Source: Ignavibacteriota bacterium
Lineage (GTDB): Bacteria; Bacteroidota; Ignavibacteria; Ignavibacteriales; Melioribacteraceae
NCBI GenBank assembly: GCA_016716225.1
Contig: JADJWT010000001.1
Span: 1,178,001-1,242,000 of the forward strand
Length of the DNA: 64,000 bases
Direction: 5' to 3'
Of the stretch, positions 9,236 through 18,304 are shown in pieces. Below the pieces are notes generated by a model that was not told the origin of the DNA, did no database searches, and saw nothing but the letters and a program-made list of their open reading frames with translations. Positions within the stretch are counted from its first letter, which is position 1; each line of letters opens with the position of its first letter. The position numbers and the translations under genes are program-made.

Positions 9236-10174
9236 TTACAGATTTTTGATCTTATTAAAAATTACATTTTTATATTCTTTTAACTCCTTTTCGGCTTTTG
9301 AAATGAGTTTTAATAAATCATTAAAATTTGTGGTACTAGAAAAACTTTCTTTGGAATTTTTTGAAGAAAGAAAATTATCATCAGAAATTTTACCAAATTC
9401 AAGTTGTGTTAAAATTCCATTTATTGAAATTGAATAATTCTTTATTACATCGCGAGTAGGCGAATTTTCAACATCATAACTTGCGCTTTCTGTATTTTGT
9501 AAATTTTTAGTAGAAGATTTCATCATTCTGCTGTTAAATGCAATTTCATCTAAAAATTCATCTTTCTCTTTATTGAGTTTAATTATATTTTCTATTTCAG
9601 ATTTTAAAATCGCAATTTTTGTTATTTTATTATCAACTTCATTTTTGGCAAAATTTAAAAATTCATTATAAATTTTACGTTTTTCTGAATTTTTCTCCGA
9701 TTTAATTTTATCAATTTTTTCCGGATTTACAGAAAGTAAATCAATTTCTTCAGCAACAAGCAATTTTCTTTCTGAAAGTTCAATTATTTTAAGAAAATTT
9801 TTCTCTCCGTTTTCTTTTTTTAAAGAGTCTATTTGAATTTCATAATAAGTTCCAAGGTCATTTTTTAATTTGTTTTGATACTGCAGAATTTTATTTTTTT
9901 CAGTTTCATATTTTTCAATTTTGTTTGTAATTGTAGATGTTGAGGAAAGAAGATTTTCGATAACTGAATTATTCTGAGAACTTTTTGATTTTTCAATATT
10001 GATTAAAGATAATTTATGAGAAAGTAATTTATTAAGCGAATCCAATTTATTATCTATTACCTCAACATTATTAACAGTTTTGTAATAGTCTCTTTCCAAT
10101 TTTGATTGTGAATAAATTTTATTTACTCCAAGCAAAAAAAAGGCAATAAATAAGATTTTATATATTATATTCAT
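9236..10174 (-). CDS. Exported coiled-coil protein of unknown function
   Basis: A 312-residue protein with a signal peptide (about 1-22, FIAFFLLGVNKIYSQ). Residues about 25-215 are almost entirely helical, with long heptad-like runs rich in Lys, Glu, Ile and Leu, suggesting an extended periplasmic or surface coiled coil. The C-terminal third is Ser/Asn-rich and then helical again. No catalytic motif is visible and I cannot assign a family. Its ATG directly abuts the stop codon of the upstream sigma-54 activator, and the barrel gene follows 2 bp later, so translation is probably coupled. It could be an adaptor between inner membrane and barrel, but that is inference from context only. Confidence 0.8.
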   Translation of the reverse strand: MNIIYKILFIAFFLLGVNKIYSQSKLERDYYKTVNNVEVIDNKLDSLNKLLSHKLSLINIEKSKSSQNNSVIENLLSSTSTITNKIEKYETEKNKILQYQNKLKNDLGTYYEIQIDSLKKENGEKNFLKIIELSERKLLVAEEIDLLSVNPEKIDKIKSEKNSEKRKIYNEFLNFAKNEVDNKITKIAILKSEIENIIKLNKEKDEFLDEIAFNSRMMKSSTKNLQNTESASYDVENSPTRDVIKNYSISINGILTQLEFGKISDDNFLSSKNSKESFSSTTNFNDLLKLISKAEKELKEYKNVIFNKIKNL

Positions 10175-11539
10175 TTATAACAAACCAAACTTTTCTAATT
10201 TGTAATACAATGTACTAGTATTTATTTTCAAAATTTTTGCTGCATGGTGCTTTACATTTTTTGCTTCTTTTAAAGCTTGAATTATAATATTTTTCTCAAA
10301 ATTAAAAAGAGAATCATCTAGAGATAATTGTGAAAAATTATATACCGTTTGAACTTTAGGATTAAGATGATACGAAATTAATTTATCATCAATCATTTTC
10401 CCATCGGAAACAACAGAAAGACGTTCTATCAAATTTTCTAATTCCCTAATATTTCCCGGAAATGAATAGTTTTTAAGAATATCGTATCCGTTATCAGAAA
10501 TTGCTTTAATTTCTTGATGATTTTTTACAGCTGATTTTTTAAGAAAATATTCAGTTAAGATTTTTATATCATCTTTTCTTTCTTGCAAAGATGGCAAATG
10601 AATTGGAATTACGTTTAAACGGTAGAATAAATCCTCGCGAAAGCGGTTTTCAGACATTTCTAAATGCAAATTTTTATTAGTTGCACTAATAATTCGAACA
10701 TTTGTTTTCAATGTAATTTCACCGCCAACTTTTTCAAACTCACCTTCTTGAATTACACGAAGTAATTTTACTTGCATTGCTGGCGAAATTTCACCAATTT
10801 CATCTAAAAATAAAGTACCGTTATTTGCTAATTCAAATCTACCCTTTTTGGATTTTACCGCTCCGGTAAATGCTCCTTTTTCGTGTCCAAATAATTCGCT
10901 TTCTAATAAATTTTCATTTAAAGCAGCGCAATTAACTTTTATAAAGGATTTATCGGCACGTAAACTTTTGTTATGTATTAATTGTGCAATCAATTCCTTA
11001 CCGGTTCCGCTTTCTCCACTTAATAAAATTGGACTTTCCTTTGCTGCAACATGATCTACCAATTTTAAAATATTAGTGAAAGATTCCGAGCTACCGATCA
11101 ATTCATTTTGAAGATTTGATATCTCATTTTGTAAATATTCATTTTCTGCAATTAGATTGTGAATTTTCTCTTCTTTTAATTTTTCATTGGAGATTTTTTT
11201 AACTCGAATTCTTAATTCATCTGGCGAAAACGGTTTTGTTAAAAAATCAGCGGCACCATTTTTAATTGCATCAACTGCAGTTTGAACATTTCCATAAGCA
11301 GAAATAATTAAAACGTCTATTTTATAATAATCCTTTTTTATTATTGATAACAACTCCATTCCGGAAATTGGTTCCATTTTCAAATCAAGGATTGCTAAAT
11401 CAACCGAATTTGATTTTAGAAAATCTAATGCAGCTGGTCCGTTAGAAAACGAAAAAACTTCATAATTCTCACGTTTTAAACTTTCAATAATACCCAAACG
11501 CATTGTGTCATTGTCTTCAACGACTAATATTTTTAACAT
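10175..11539 (-). CDS. Sigma-54-dependent response regulator, NtrC family
   Basis: A 454-residue enhancer-binding activator. The receiver (1-120) has Asp9, the phospho-acceptor Asp52 (LDLKM) and Lys102 (TKPF). The AAA+ domain (about 145-375) has Walker A GESGTGKE (175-182), the sigma-54-contacting GAFTGA loop (222-227) and Walker B LFLDEI (243-248). A Fis-type helix-turn-helix ends the protein (about 425-450, HHAAKILKINTSTLYYKL). All residues needed to activate sigma-54 holoenzyme are present. It starts 1 bp after the upstream sensor kinase, its obvious partner, and is followed without gap by the coiled-coil gene. Targets are unknown but may include its own operon. Confidence 0.96.
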   Translation of the reverse strand: MLKILVVEDNDTMRLGIIESLKRENYEVFSFSNGPAALDFLKSNSVDLAILDLKMEPISGMELLSIIKKDYYKIDVLIISAYGNVQTAVDAIKNGAADFLTKPFSPDELRIRVKKISNEKLKEEKIHNLIAENEYLQNEISNLQNELIGSSESFTNILKLVDHVAAKESPILLSGESGTGKELIAQLIHNKSLRADKSFIKVNCAALNENLLESELFGHEKGAFTGAVKSKKGRFELANNGTLFLDEIGEISPAMQVKLLRVIQEGEFEKVGGEITLKTNVRIISATNKNLHLEMSENRFREDLFYRLNVIPIHLPSLQERKDDIKILTEYFLKKSAVKNHQEIKAISDNGYDILKNYSFPGNIRELENLIERLSVVSDGKMIDDKLISYHLNPKVQTVYNFSQLSLDDSLFNFEKNIIIQALKEAKNVKHHAAKILKINTSTLYYKLEKFGLL

Positions 11540-11540
11540 T

Positions 11541-12944
11541 TTATAATTTTTTGCTAATTGTAAAAATTGTTTTATTCTTAAAACTTTCAGCAGAAATTAA
11601 TGCATTATTTTCATCACAATACTTCTTGCAAGTTGCTAATCCCAAACCGGTTCCGTTAATTTTTGTCGTGAAAAATGGTTCAAAAATTCGTGAAAAATTT
11701 TCTTTGGAAATACCAGAGCCGGTATCTTTTATTTCAATTACAATATTTCTTTCTTTTAATTTTGATGAAATTTCAATTTCACCATTTTGATTAATCGAAT
11801 CAATGCTATTTTTTAGTAAATTTATTAAAATACTTCGAAATTGACTTTTATCGAAAAATATATTTTTTTGAGCAAAATTTGTAATTACTTCAATATTTCT
11901 AGAAATTAATTCGTTTTTTAAAATTTCAATAATATCTTTAACCATTTCTTCAATATTTAGTTTTTCCGAAACTACTGGATACGGCTTACTAAAATTAAGA
12001 TACGAGGTTATTAATTCTTTTAAATTACTTATTTCATCTAAAATCTTATTTGTATATTCAGCATTTTTAATTTCATCTTTTGGCGATTCCTTAATTAAAT
12101 TTATTAGTAGTTCTATTCCGCCAAGAGGATTTCTAATTTCATGTGCTATTTGTGCAAGAATTTTTTCCTTTTCATTATTGTTGTTTTTAATATTATTTCG
12201 CATTAAAATTAGCGCATTTGAAAGAATTTCAATTTCACCTTTGGTTTTTTCCGGAATTTCCGAATTATAATTTCCTTTTCCAATTTCATCACTGAATTCA
12301 ACTAATTTGTAAATTGGATTTGTAATTGATTTTGAGACCCAAAATCCCAATAAAATTGAAAATATAATTCCAAAAATTCCGAAGTAAATTAAAAAGTTGG
12401 AAAGCTCTTCCAAACTTGAAAAATTTTTAACATTATCTTTTACAGCAAGAACATAATTTTCAGATAATTTATAAAATCCCCATAAATACCAATTTTCATC
12501 ATTTCCTTTAAATGGAAGTGATGTAAAAATTTCATTTTCAAGAAGAGATTTGATTTCTATTTCATTTAAAAGTAATCGAGGTTCAACTTTTCCAATTAAT
12601 TCACGTTTGTTGGAGTGTGAAATAACTTTAAAATCTTTATCAAAAATAAAAATTTCGGAAAAAATATTTTGTAAATCTGGTTTATTAAAAAATCCGTAAA
12701 AATAATTTAAAGTTGATTTTGTAATTATTTCTGACTGTAAAATTTCAAGTTGAATTTTGTCTATTTGTCCGAATGTTAAAACTAAATTTTTGCTAAGATT
12801 TTCAGAAATTTGTGTAAGATATAAGTTTTTTATAAATCTGTAACTAAATTGAGAAAGAACAAAAACCAAAAAAATTGTAACAATTGAAAAGGTTAAAATA
12901 ATTTTGTATTTGTAATATGATTTATCGAATTTTTGAAATATCAT
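11541..12944 (-). CDS. Membrane sensor histidine kinase, NtrB/AtoS-like
   Basis: A 467-residue kinase. Start taken at the ATG at 12944; an in-frame TTG three codons upstream is less likely. Membrane segments at about 15-35 and 183-205 enclose a roughly 145-residue extracytoplasmic sensor of no obvious family. HAMP follows (about 204-255), then HisKA with His268 in AHEIRNPLGG, and an HATPase with N box (NLLKNSIDSI), G1 (DTGSGIS) and G2 (GTGLGLATC). The HEIRNP signature is typical of kinases paired with NtrC-type activators, and such an activator follows after 1 bp. The operon continues with an exported coiled-coil protein and a barrel, so the signal may concern the envelope. Confidence 0.94.
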   Translation of the reverse strand: MIFQKFDKSYYKYKIILTFSIVTIFLVFVLSQFSYRFIKNLYLTQISENLSKNLVLTFGQIDKIQLEILQSEIITKSTLNYFYGFFNKPDLQNIFSEIFIFDKDFKVISHSNKRELIGKVEPRLLLNEIEIKSLLENEIFTSLPFKGNDENWYLWGFYKLSENYVLAVKDNVKNFSSLEELSNFLIYFGIFGIIFSILLGFWVSKSITNPIYKLVEFSDEIGKGNYNSEIPEKTKGEIEILSNALILMRNNIKNNNNEKEKILAQIAHEIRNPLGGIELLINLIKESPKDEIKNAEYTNKILDEISNLKELITSYLNFSKPYPVVSEKLNIEEMVKDIIEILKNELISRNIEVITNFAQKNIFFDKSQFRSILINLLKNSIDSINQNGEIEISSKLKERNIVIEIKDTGSGISKENFSRIFEPFFTTKINGTGLGLATCKKYCDENNALISAESFKNKTIFTISKKL

Positions 12945-13079
12945 TTCAAACAAATTTTTGTAAGAACAGATTTAAAATAGTTTCTTTTTATATTTTTTGT
13001 TGAAATTAAATACAGAATATTCCAGATAAAACTTCCTCAGAATTTAAATATAATGGTTATAATAAAATTTCCAATAAAT

Positions 13080-13529
13080 CTACTTATTCAATTTCGAAAT
13101 GATTTCATTATAAACAAGAATGTTATTAAAATTAGAATAAAAAACATATTGATCTTTCTGCAAACCGGTTAATTCCAAATGAATTTTATAATTGCATAAA
13201 CATCTACATAAATTTGCCGCAGTATCGGTAACAGTAACATAAATTGTATCGGAATTTAATTCATAATTTACATCAAATCTGTTTGAATCCGGACAGCAAT
13301 TTCCGTAAACACAAAAATCAATTTTTAGAGTTTCATCAAAAGTGTAATTGAAACATGAATCTGAGAAATTAATTTTCTCTAATGAATAAGAATTATTACA
13401 ACCAGCAATTTGATGAGCTTTAAAATTAATTTCTTCATTGTTATCTGATAAAGAATTTTCTGAACAAGAATACACAAAAAGAAAAATTAAGATGAAAAAT
13501 AAAAACATTGATAAATATTTAATTTTCAT
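13080..13529 (-). CDS. Small cysteine-rich lipoprotein
   Basis: A 149-residue lipoprotein. The signal sequence ends in FVYSC with the lipid-attachment cysteine at Cys22. The mature part has several further cysteines, including a CCPDS and a CRCLCNY cluster near residue 110, suggesting disulfides or a metal site in an otherwise strand-rich fold. I do not recognise a named family. It follows the barrel gene by 15 bp on the same strand and is probably co-transcribed with it. A lipoprotein that escorts or plugs the barrel is one possibility, unsupported beyond proximity. Confidence 0.8.
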   Translation of the reverse strand: MKIKYLSMFLFFILIFLFVYSCSENSLSDNNEEINFKAHQIAGCNNSYSLEKINFSDSCFNYTFDETLKIDFCVYGNCCPDSNRFDVNYELNSDTIYVTVTDTAANLCRCLCNYKIHLELTGLQKDQYVFYSNFNNILVYNEIISKLNK

Positions 13530-13544
13530 TTTATCACTCCAAAC

Positions 13545-15362
13545 TTATAGTTCAGCTCCAAAACTAAGCCACCATTGAGCAATTCTAAATGTGTGATCAA
13601 ATTCCGGATCAATTAATAATCCTACTTTTAATTGTTTAGAAATTGCAACATTAAATTTAGTAAAGAAATTTGTTGAGTCTTCAGTATAAGTATCTTTTGG
13701 TGAAGTGTAACGTTCAATAAAATTCTGAGCATTTTTAATTGTTCCGTTATCATTTACTTCTCGCGATCTGAAATAAACATCCGTTACACTTGTAATTTCC
13801 CAATCTTTAAAAACTCTTGCCAATCCTAACATCAAACCAAATTTTTCACCAAATTTAAAATCAAAAATTATTGGTATTTGAAAAGTGAAATATTTGTTTT
13901 CATAATTCCATGTTAATTGTTTATCAGCATTTTCAGCATAATTATTTTGATAATTATAACTGGTACTATGACTTCTATAAAAACTTGCTCTATCAGAAAT
14001 TGCATTTTCTGTTGTTGTAATTAGAGATTTAGAATTGTTAAAATAAATTCCGCTTAATAAAGTTATATTTTCTGTAAGAGACCAATCAACATTTGCCATA
14101 AACTCATGAATAAAATTCTCTCTTTCTGCAATACCAGTTCGGTTATCTTTCATATAAGAATCAGAATTATACAAATAAATTTCTTCAACTGAATTATAAT
14201 TATTTACCCAACGACTTGAATAATTTGATGTATCAAAAATTGCGGTATTTGTTTTTGAGTTTACATTACTTTGAGAATATTTATAATATCCTTTCACTTT
14301 ATGGTTTTCATAATTTTTCGAAAAATTTAAACTAATATATTTTGTGTTTCCTTCTTGAGCCCAATTTTGTGCAGAGTTATAAATTGAATAACTGTGGCTC
14401 CAATTTTCTGTAACATTTGGTGTTTGATATTGATAAATATATTTGCTTTCATCTTTGTGAATTTGATCAACATCACCATCTAAATATCCACCTTTAATTC
14501 CAATAGAAAATTCATCTAAATTATATTGTAAACCCAATGCAAAATCTAAATGAGAATAATTTTGTTCACGTGATTTTAAATTTTTATTTTCGCTGATATT
14601 GTTGTCTAAATTTCCGAAATCGTCTTTGTAATCATATAAATACGAGCCATTTCTATCATAACTGATTGTGTTAAAAAACAATCCTGCATTTAAATTTTCA
14701 ATCAAATTAATTCCCGAAAATAATGTTAAAAGTTTTCCTGTAAAAATCATTTCATCGCTTCCGGAATATCTATCGATAATCGGAACAGAAGATTCTTGAT
14801 TTCCCCTTACCGATGCACCGAAAGAATCATAATAATAATTGCTGTTGTAAATACTGAATTGAGTTGAGTAAAAATCATCTTTACTTTTTATATATTGAAA
14901 AGTTCCGCCAACGTAAAATTTATTTTTTAAAGATTCTATCGGATAAGTAATGATTCCGAGCGATACAATTGGTTCCGGTTCTGATCTTGTATTTGAAATA
15001 TATCTGTAATCGGGATAAGGCATTCTAAAATATGAAGCAGATTCGTAATACATTGGAACAGCATAATTGCTTACAATTGCTTCTTCGGTTCTATCGCCTC
15101 TAAAATCCAGATAAATTTTTGTTGAGCCGTTTTCAATTTTTGGAAGTATTGCCGGATTTAAGTAAGAATTTAGAAAAGGATCATCAATCAAACTTACTGA
15201 TAGCTGTTTAATATCTTTCATTCCGTAAGGATTTAAAAAATGACTCGTGAAGAATAATGATGAGCTTTCAAAATTGTGTTCAGTGGTTCGCTCTTGCCAG
15301 TATTGTGCAAAACTTATGTTTGAAATTAAAATAACAAATAAAAATATTTTTTTTGAATTCAT
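13545..15362 (-). CDS. Outer-membrane beta-barrel protein
   Basis: A 605-residue exported protein. I place the start at the ATG at 15362, because GGAG lies 7 bp upstream and a signal peptide follows at once (KKIFLFVILISNISFAQYWQ). The frame stays open 66 bp further upstream, but that part lacks these features. The mature protein is rich in Tyr, Asn, Ser and aromatic residues in alternating patterns, with repeated strand-turn-strand units, as in large porin-like barrels. The C-terminus ends in a strand (FRIAQWWLSFGAEL). The family is not recognised. It heads a two-gene unit with the Cys-rich lipoprotein. Its cargo is unknown. Confidence 0.82.
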   Translation of the reverse strand: MNSKKIFLFVILISNISFAQYWQERTTEHNFESSSLFFTSHFLNPYGMKDIKQLSVSLIDDPFLNSYLNPAILPKIENGSTKIYLDFRGDRTEEAIVSNYAVPMYYESASYFRMPYPDYRYISNTRSEPEPIVSLGIITYPIESLKNKFYVGGTFQYIKSKDDFYSTQFSIYNSNYYYDSFGASVRGNQESSVPIIDRYSGSDEMIFTGKLLTLFSGINLIENLNAGLFFNTISYDRNGSYLYDYKDDFGNLDNNISENKNLKSREQNYSHLDFALGLQYNLDEFSIGIKGGYLDGDVDQIHKDESKYIYQYQTPNVTENWSHSYSIYNSAQNWAQEGNTKYISLNFSKNYENHKVKGYYKYSQSNVNSKTNTAIFDTSNYSSRWVNNYNSVEEIYLYNSDSYMKDNRTGIAERENFIHEFMANVDWSLTENITLLSGIYFNNSKSLITTTENAISDRASFYRSHSTSYNYQNNYAENADKQLTWNYENKYFTFQIPIIFDFKFGEKFGLMLGLARVFKDWEITSVTDVYFRSREVNDNGTIKNAQNFIERYTSPKDTYTEDSTNFFTKFNVAISKQLKVGLLIDPEFDHTFRIAQWWLSFGAEL

Positions 15363-15559
15363 AATTTTCTCCGTATTTGTAAAAGTGAAAACAAAATTCA
15401 TACCATTCAAAATGCCGCAAATTATCATTATTTTAGAAACAAACTTATAATCAAATTTCAGATTTCTGAAAATTATTCAAAAAGTTGAATTAAAATATTC
15501 TGAAAACTTTATAAATATATCAATTGCAATTTTAAATTAGAGAAAGATGAAAACACAAA

Positions 15560-16552
15560 ATGAATAAATGCTTAAATAAATTTAATAAAACAATATTCTC
15601 AATTTTTACAATTGTATTATTGATTTTACTTCTAAATTCATGTAATTCAGTTGATTTTGTTGTGCTGAATCTACAAAATGGAATTTCCAAAAATGAAATT
15701 GGAATATTAACATTTAATGTAAAAGCTATTTATGAAAAAGAAGATTTTGAAATTGATGAACTTATGAAAATTATAAATAACGGCACTATTGATTTTGTTG
15801 TTTTCCAAGAATTGTTTGATGAAAGTACGAGAGAAAAAATTATTGAAAAAGCTGATAAAAATATTTTCAGTAATGCCGTTACTCGGGTTGATTACAACTC
15901 ATTTCCGGAATTTATTTTTCAAGATGCCGGATTATTTATGATGAGCAAATATCAAAAAGTTGATTTATCAAATTTGGATTTTGGTTGCGAAATTAAAAAT
16001 TCGAATGGAGTAATTCACACAATTTTAGAAAAAGAAATTTCTGGCACAAATGATTTTCTTGCAAATAAATCAGTTGCGGGAGCTTTGTTTAAGATCGATG
16101 AAAAAAATAAAATATTTTTATTTACTTCTCACGTACAAGCTGCCGGAACTTCTGAACACAAACTTTTTCAACTGAAGCAAATCGGAAATTTTATTGAGAA
16201 ATCAGTGCAAAAAATAATTGAAGATAAAATTGTAGAATCGCAAGAAAATTTATCTGTTATACTTGCCGGTGATTTCAACAGTGATGCATATTCTGCCGAT
16301 AGATTCAGCATTATGATAAATGCTTTAAAATATCCAAGAGATTTACACAAAGAATTTCATGGGACAAATCAAGAATATAGTTTTAGAAACAGAACAAGAC
16401 GTTATGATTATATTTTTTCTTATGATAAAATTGGTGATTTTGATTTGAACAAAATAAATGTAAAATCAATTGGAGTGATGGATATTAGAACTGAAAACAA
16501 TGTAAGTATTTCCGATCACTTAGCAATAAAAGCAAATTTGTTGATCAAATAA
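15560..16552 (+). CDS. Lipoprotein of the endonuclease/exonuclease/phosphatase family
   Basis: A 330-residue EEP-superfamily protein, related to sphingomyelinase- and DNase I-like phosphodiesterases. The lipobox LLLNSC puts the lipid cysteine at Cys28, so it is anchored outside the cytoplasm. Family motifs occur in order: FNVKA near residue 52, the metal ligand Glu in FQELF, SHVQAAG with the catalytic His, GDFNSD with Asp and Asn, RYDYIF and the C-terminal SDHLAIKA with the Asp-His pair. All core catalytic residues seem intact. The substrate may be a phospholipid, sphingolipid or nucleic acid and cannot be decided from sequence. It ends 28 bp before a convergent transporter gene. Confidence 0.88.
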   Translation: MNKCLNKFNKTIFSIFTIVLLILLLNSCNSVDFVVLNLQNGISKNEIGILTFNVKAIYEKEDFEIDELMKIINNGTIDFVVFQELFDESTREKIIEKADKNIFSNAVTRVDYNSFPEFIFQDAGLFMMSKYQKVDLSNLDFGCEIKNSNGVIHTILEKEISGTNDFLANKSVAGALFKIDEKNKIFLFTSHVQAAGTSEHKLFQLKQIGNFIEKSVQKIIEDKIVESQENLSVILAGDFNSDAYSADRFSIMINALKYPRDLHKEFHGTNQEYSFRNRTRRYDYIFSYDKIGDFDLNKINVKSIGVMDIRTENNVSISDHLAIKANLLIK

Positions 16553-16580
16553 AAAATTATGATTTAGAATTTTGTAAAAA

Positions 16581-17453
16581 TTATTTTCTATTTACCATAA
16601 CAACCCCTAAAATTATAATAACTCCGCTTAACAAAGTTAAAAGTGTAATTTCTTCATTCAAAAAAATCCATGCAGTAAAGACTGTAACAAATGGTTCTAA
16701 ATAAAGAAATGCGCCAACTCTATTTGCGGGAAGTTCTTTCATTGCTTCGGCCCAAAGCACGTAAGCAATTCCCGAGCAGAAAATTCCGAGAAATAAAATT
16801 GCGCTCCAGTTAATTATTGTTAATGAAAAAACTCGATTTGCAAAATCTTGCGAAATTGAAAATGGAGTTAGTAGAATTAGCATTGTTACAAATAAATAAA
16901 GTATTGTTAACGATGGCGGATAATTTAAAGTTACTTTTCTTCCCCAAAACGAATAAATGCTCCAAGTAAAAGCGCTGCCCAAAACTAAAAGATCGCCAAA
17001 ATTTGAAATAAAATTAAGAGATTTTAAATTTCCTTTGCTGATTAAAATTATCAATCCGGTAAATGCAATTACTGCTCCAATTAACTGAACGGAATTCATT
17101 TTTTCTTTGTAAAATGCAAACCCCATAATTGCCATAATTACTGGCACAATGCCAATTATCCAGCCCGTATTTGAAGCTGACGTAAACTGCATTCCCGTAA
17201 CTTGAATCCACAAATGTGTAGTTGAAATTATTGATAAAATTAAAATTCCCTTAATATCTTTTTGCTCAAGAGAAAAATTTCTTTTTCGAGAAAAAGCAAT
17301 AAATAGTGCTGTGAGAATTCCAAATATTAGTCGCAAATAAATTATGTTTAACGGAGTTAGTGAATCCAAGAGACTTTTAGTAGCGACAAAAGATGCACCC
17401 CACATTGTAATTGAAAATAAGGGTTTCCAAATATTTTTTATGCTTAATGGCAA
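16581..17453 (-). CDS. EamA/DMT-family transporter
   Basis: A 290-residue inner-membrane protein with about ten hydrophobic helices arranged as two EamA repeats. The first has WGASFVATKSLL near the start, the second runs from about residue 150 with FTWSIYSFWGRK and ends with FLNEEITLLTLLSGVIIILG. Members export amino acids or other small metabolites. The substrate is not predictable. The start appears to be TTG (17453), with GGAA upstream, because no ATG occurs before the first helix except Met17 inside it. It is a single gene convergent with the EEP lipoprotein. Confidence 0.9.
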   Translation of the reverse strand: MPLSIKNIWKPLFSITMWGASFVATKSLLDSLTPLNIIYLRLIFGILTALFIAFSRKRNFSLEQKDIKGILILSIISTTHLWIQVTGMQFTSASNTGWIIGIVPVIMAIMGFAFYKEKMNSVQLIGAVIAFTGLIILISKGNLKSLNFISNFGDLLVLGSAFTWSIYSFWGRKVTLNYPPSLTILYLFVTMLILLTPFSISQDFANRVFSLTIINWSAILFLGIFCSGIAYVLWAEAMKELPANRVGAFLYLEPFVTVFTAWIFLNEEITLLTLLSGVIIILGVVMVNRK

Positions 17454-17613
17454 ATAATTTTTCCAAATAAAAACAAATATAAATAAGAAAAATGAATTGT
17501 TTACTTTTGAGCTAACGTAATGAAAAATACTTTTTAATAAAATTAATTTTACAGCATTAAAAAGTTATTTTAAGTTATTGAAAATACTAAGAATTTAGCT
17601 TGGAGTATTTAAT

Positions 17614-18273
17614 ATGAAAATAAATACAATAATTACTGGATCAACCGGAATGGTTGGCGAAGGCGTTTTACACATTTGTTTAAATAATGAAAATGTTGAA
17701 AAAGTATTGGTAATAAATAGAAAACCTTGCGGAGTTATTCATCCCAAATTAACGGAAATAATTCACAAAAATTTTATTGATTTAAGCGAAATAGAAAATC
17801 AGTTAATTGGATATAATGCATGCTACTTTTGTGCTGGGGTTTCATCAATTGGGAAAAGTGAAGAAGAATATAAAAAAGTAACATATGATTTGACTTTAAA
17901 TTTTGCAAAGACTTTAGCTAAGTTAAATCCGCAAATGGTGTTTACTTATGTTTCCGGAACCGGAACAGACAGCTCAGAAAAAGGAAAATTAATGTGGGCG
18001 CGAGTTAAAGGAAAAACCGAAAATGATTTATTAAAACTTCCATTTAAAGATGCATATATGTTCAGACCTGGATATATTCAGCCAATTAATGGTTTAAAAA
18101 ATTCGTATAAAATTTACAAACTAACTTCTCCATTTTTTCCAATTTTAGAAAAACTATTTTCTAAACATGTAATAACTTTAGAAGAACTCGGAAACTCAAT
18201 GATTAACGTAACAAATAATGGTTACGAGAAAAATGTTTTAGAAAATGTTGATATAAGAAAAACGGTGGAATAA
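17614..18273 (+). CDS. NAD(P)-binding Rossmann-fold protein, epimerase-like
   Basis: A 219-residue protein with the nucleotide-binding loop TGSTGMVGEG (about 8-17) at the start of a Rossmann fold, as in the atypical short-chain dehydrogenase/NmrA/epimerase superfamily. VINRKP after the second strand fits NADP preference through Arg and Lys. It is shorter than true sugar epimerases (about 300 residues) and lacks an obvious YxxxK pair. Related proteins are labelled 'epimerase' without a known substrate. GGAG lies upstream of the ATG. It appears monocistronic and is convergent with the lipoprotein at 18305. Confidence 0.8.
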   Translation: MKINTIITGSTGMVGEGVLHICLNNENVEKVLVINRKPCGVIHPKLTEIIHKNFIDLSEIENQLIGYNACYFCAGVSSIGKSEEEYKKVTYDLTLNFAKTLAKLNPQMVFTYVSGTGTDSSEKGKLMWARVKGKTENDLLKLPFKDAYMFRPGYIQPINGLKNSYKIYKLTSPFFPILEKLFSKHVITLEELGNSMINVTNNGYEKNVLENVDIRKTVE

Positions 18274-18304
18274 TTATTTTTCTTTGGTTTTAAAACACGA
18301 CATT

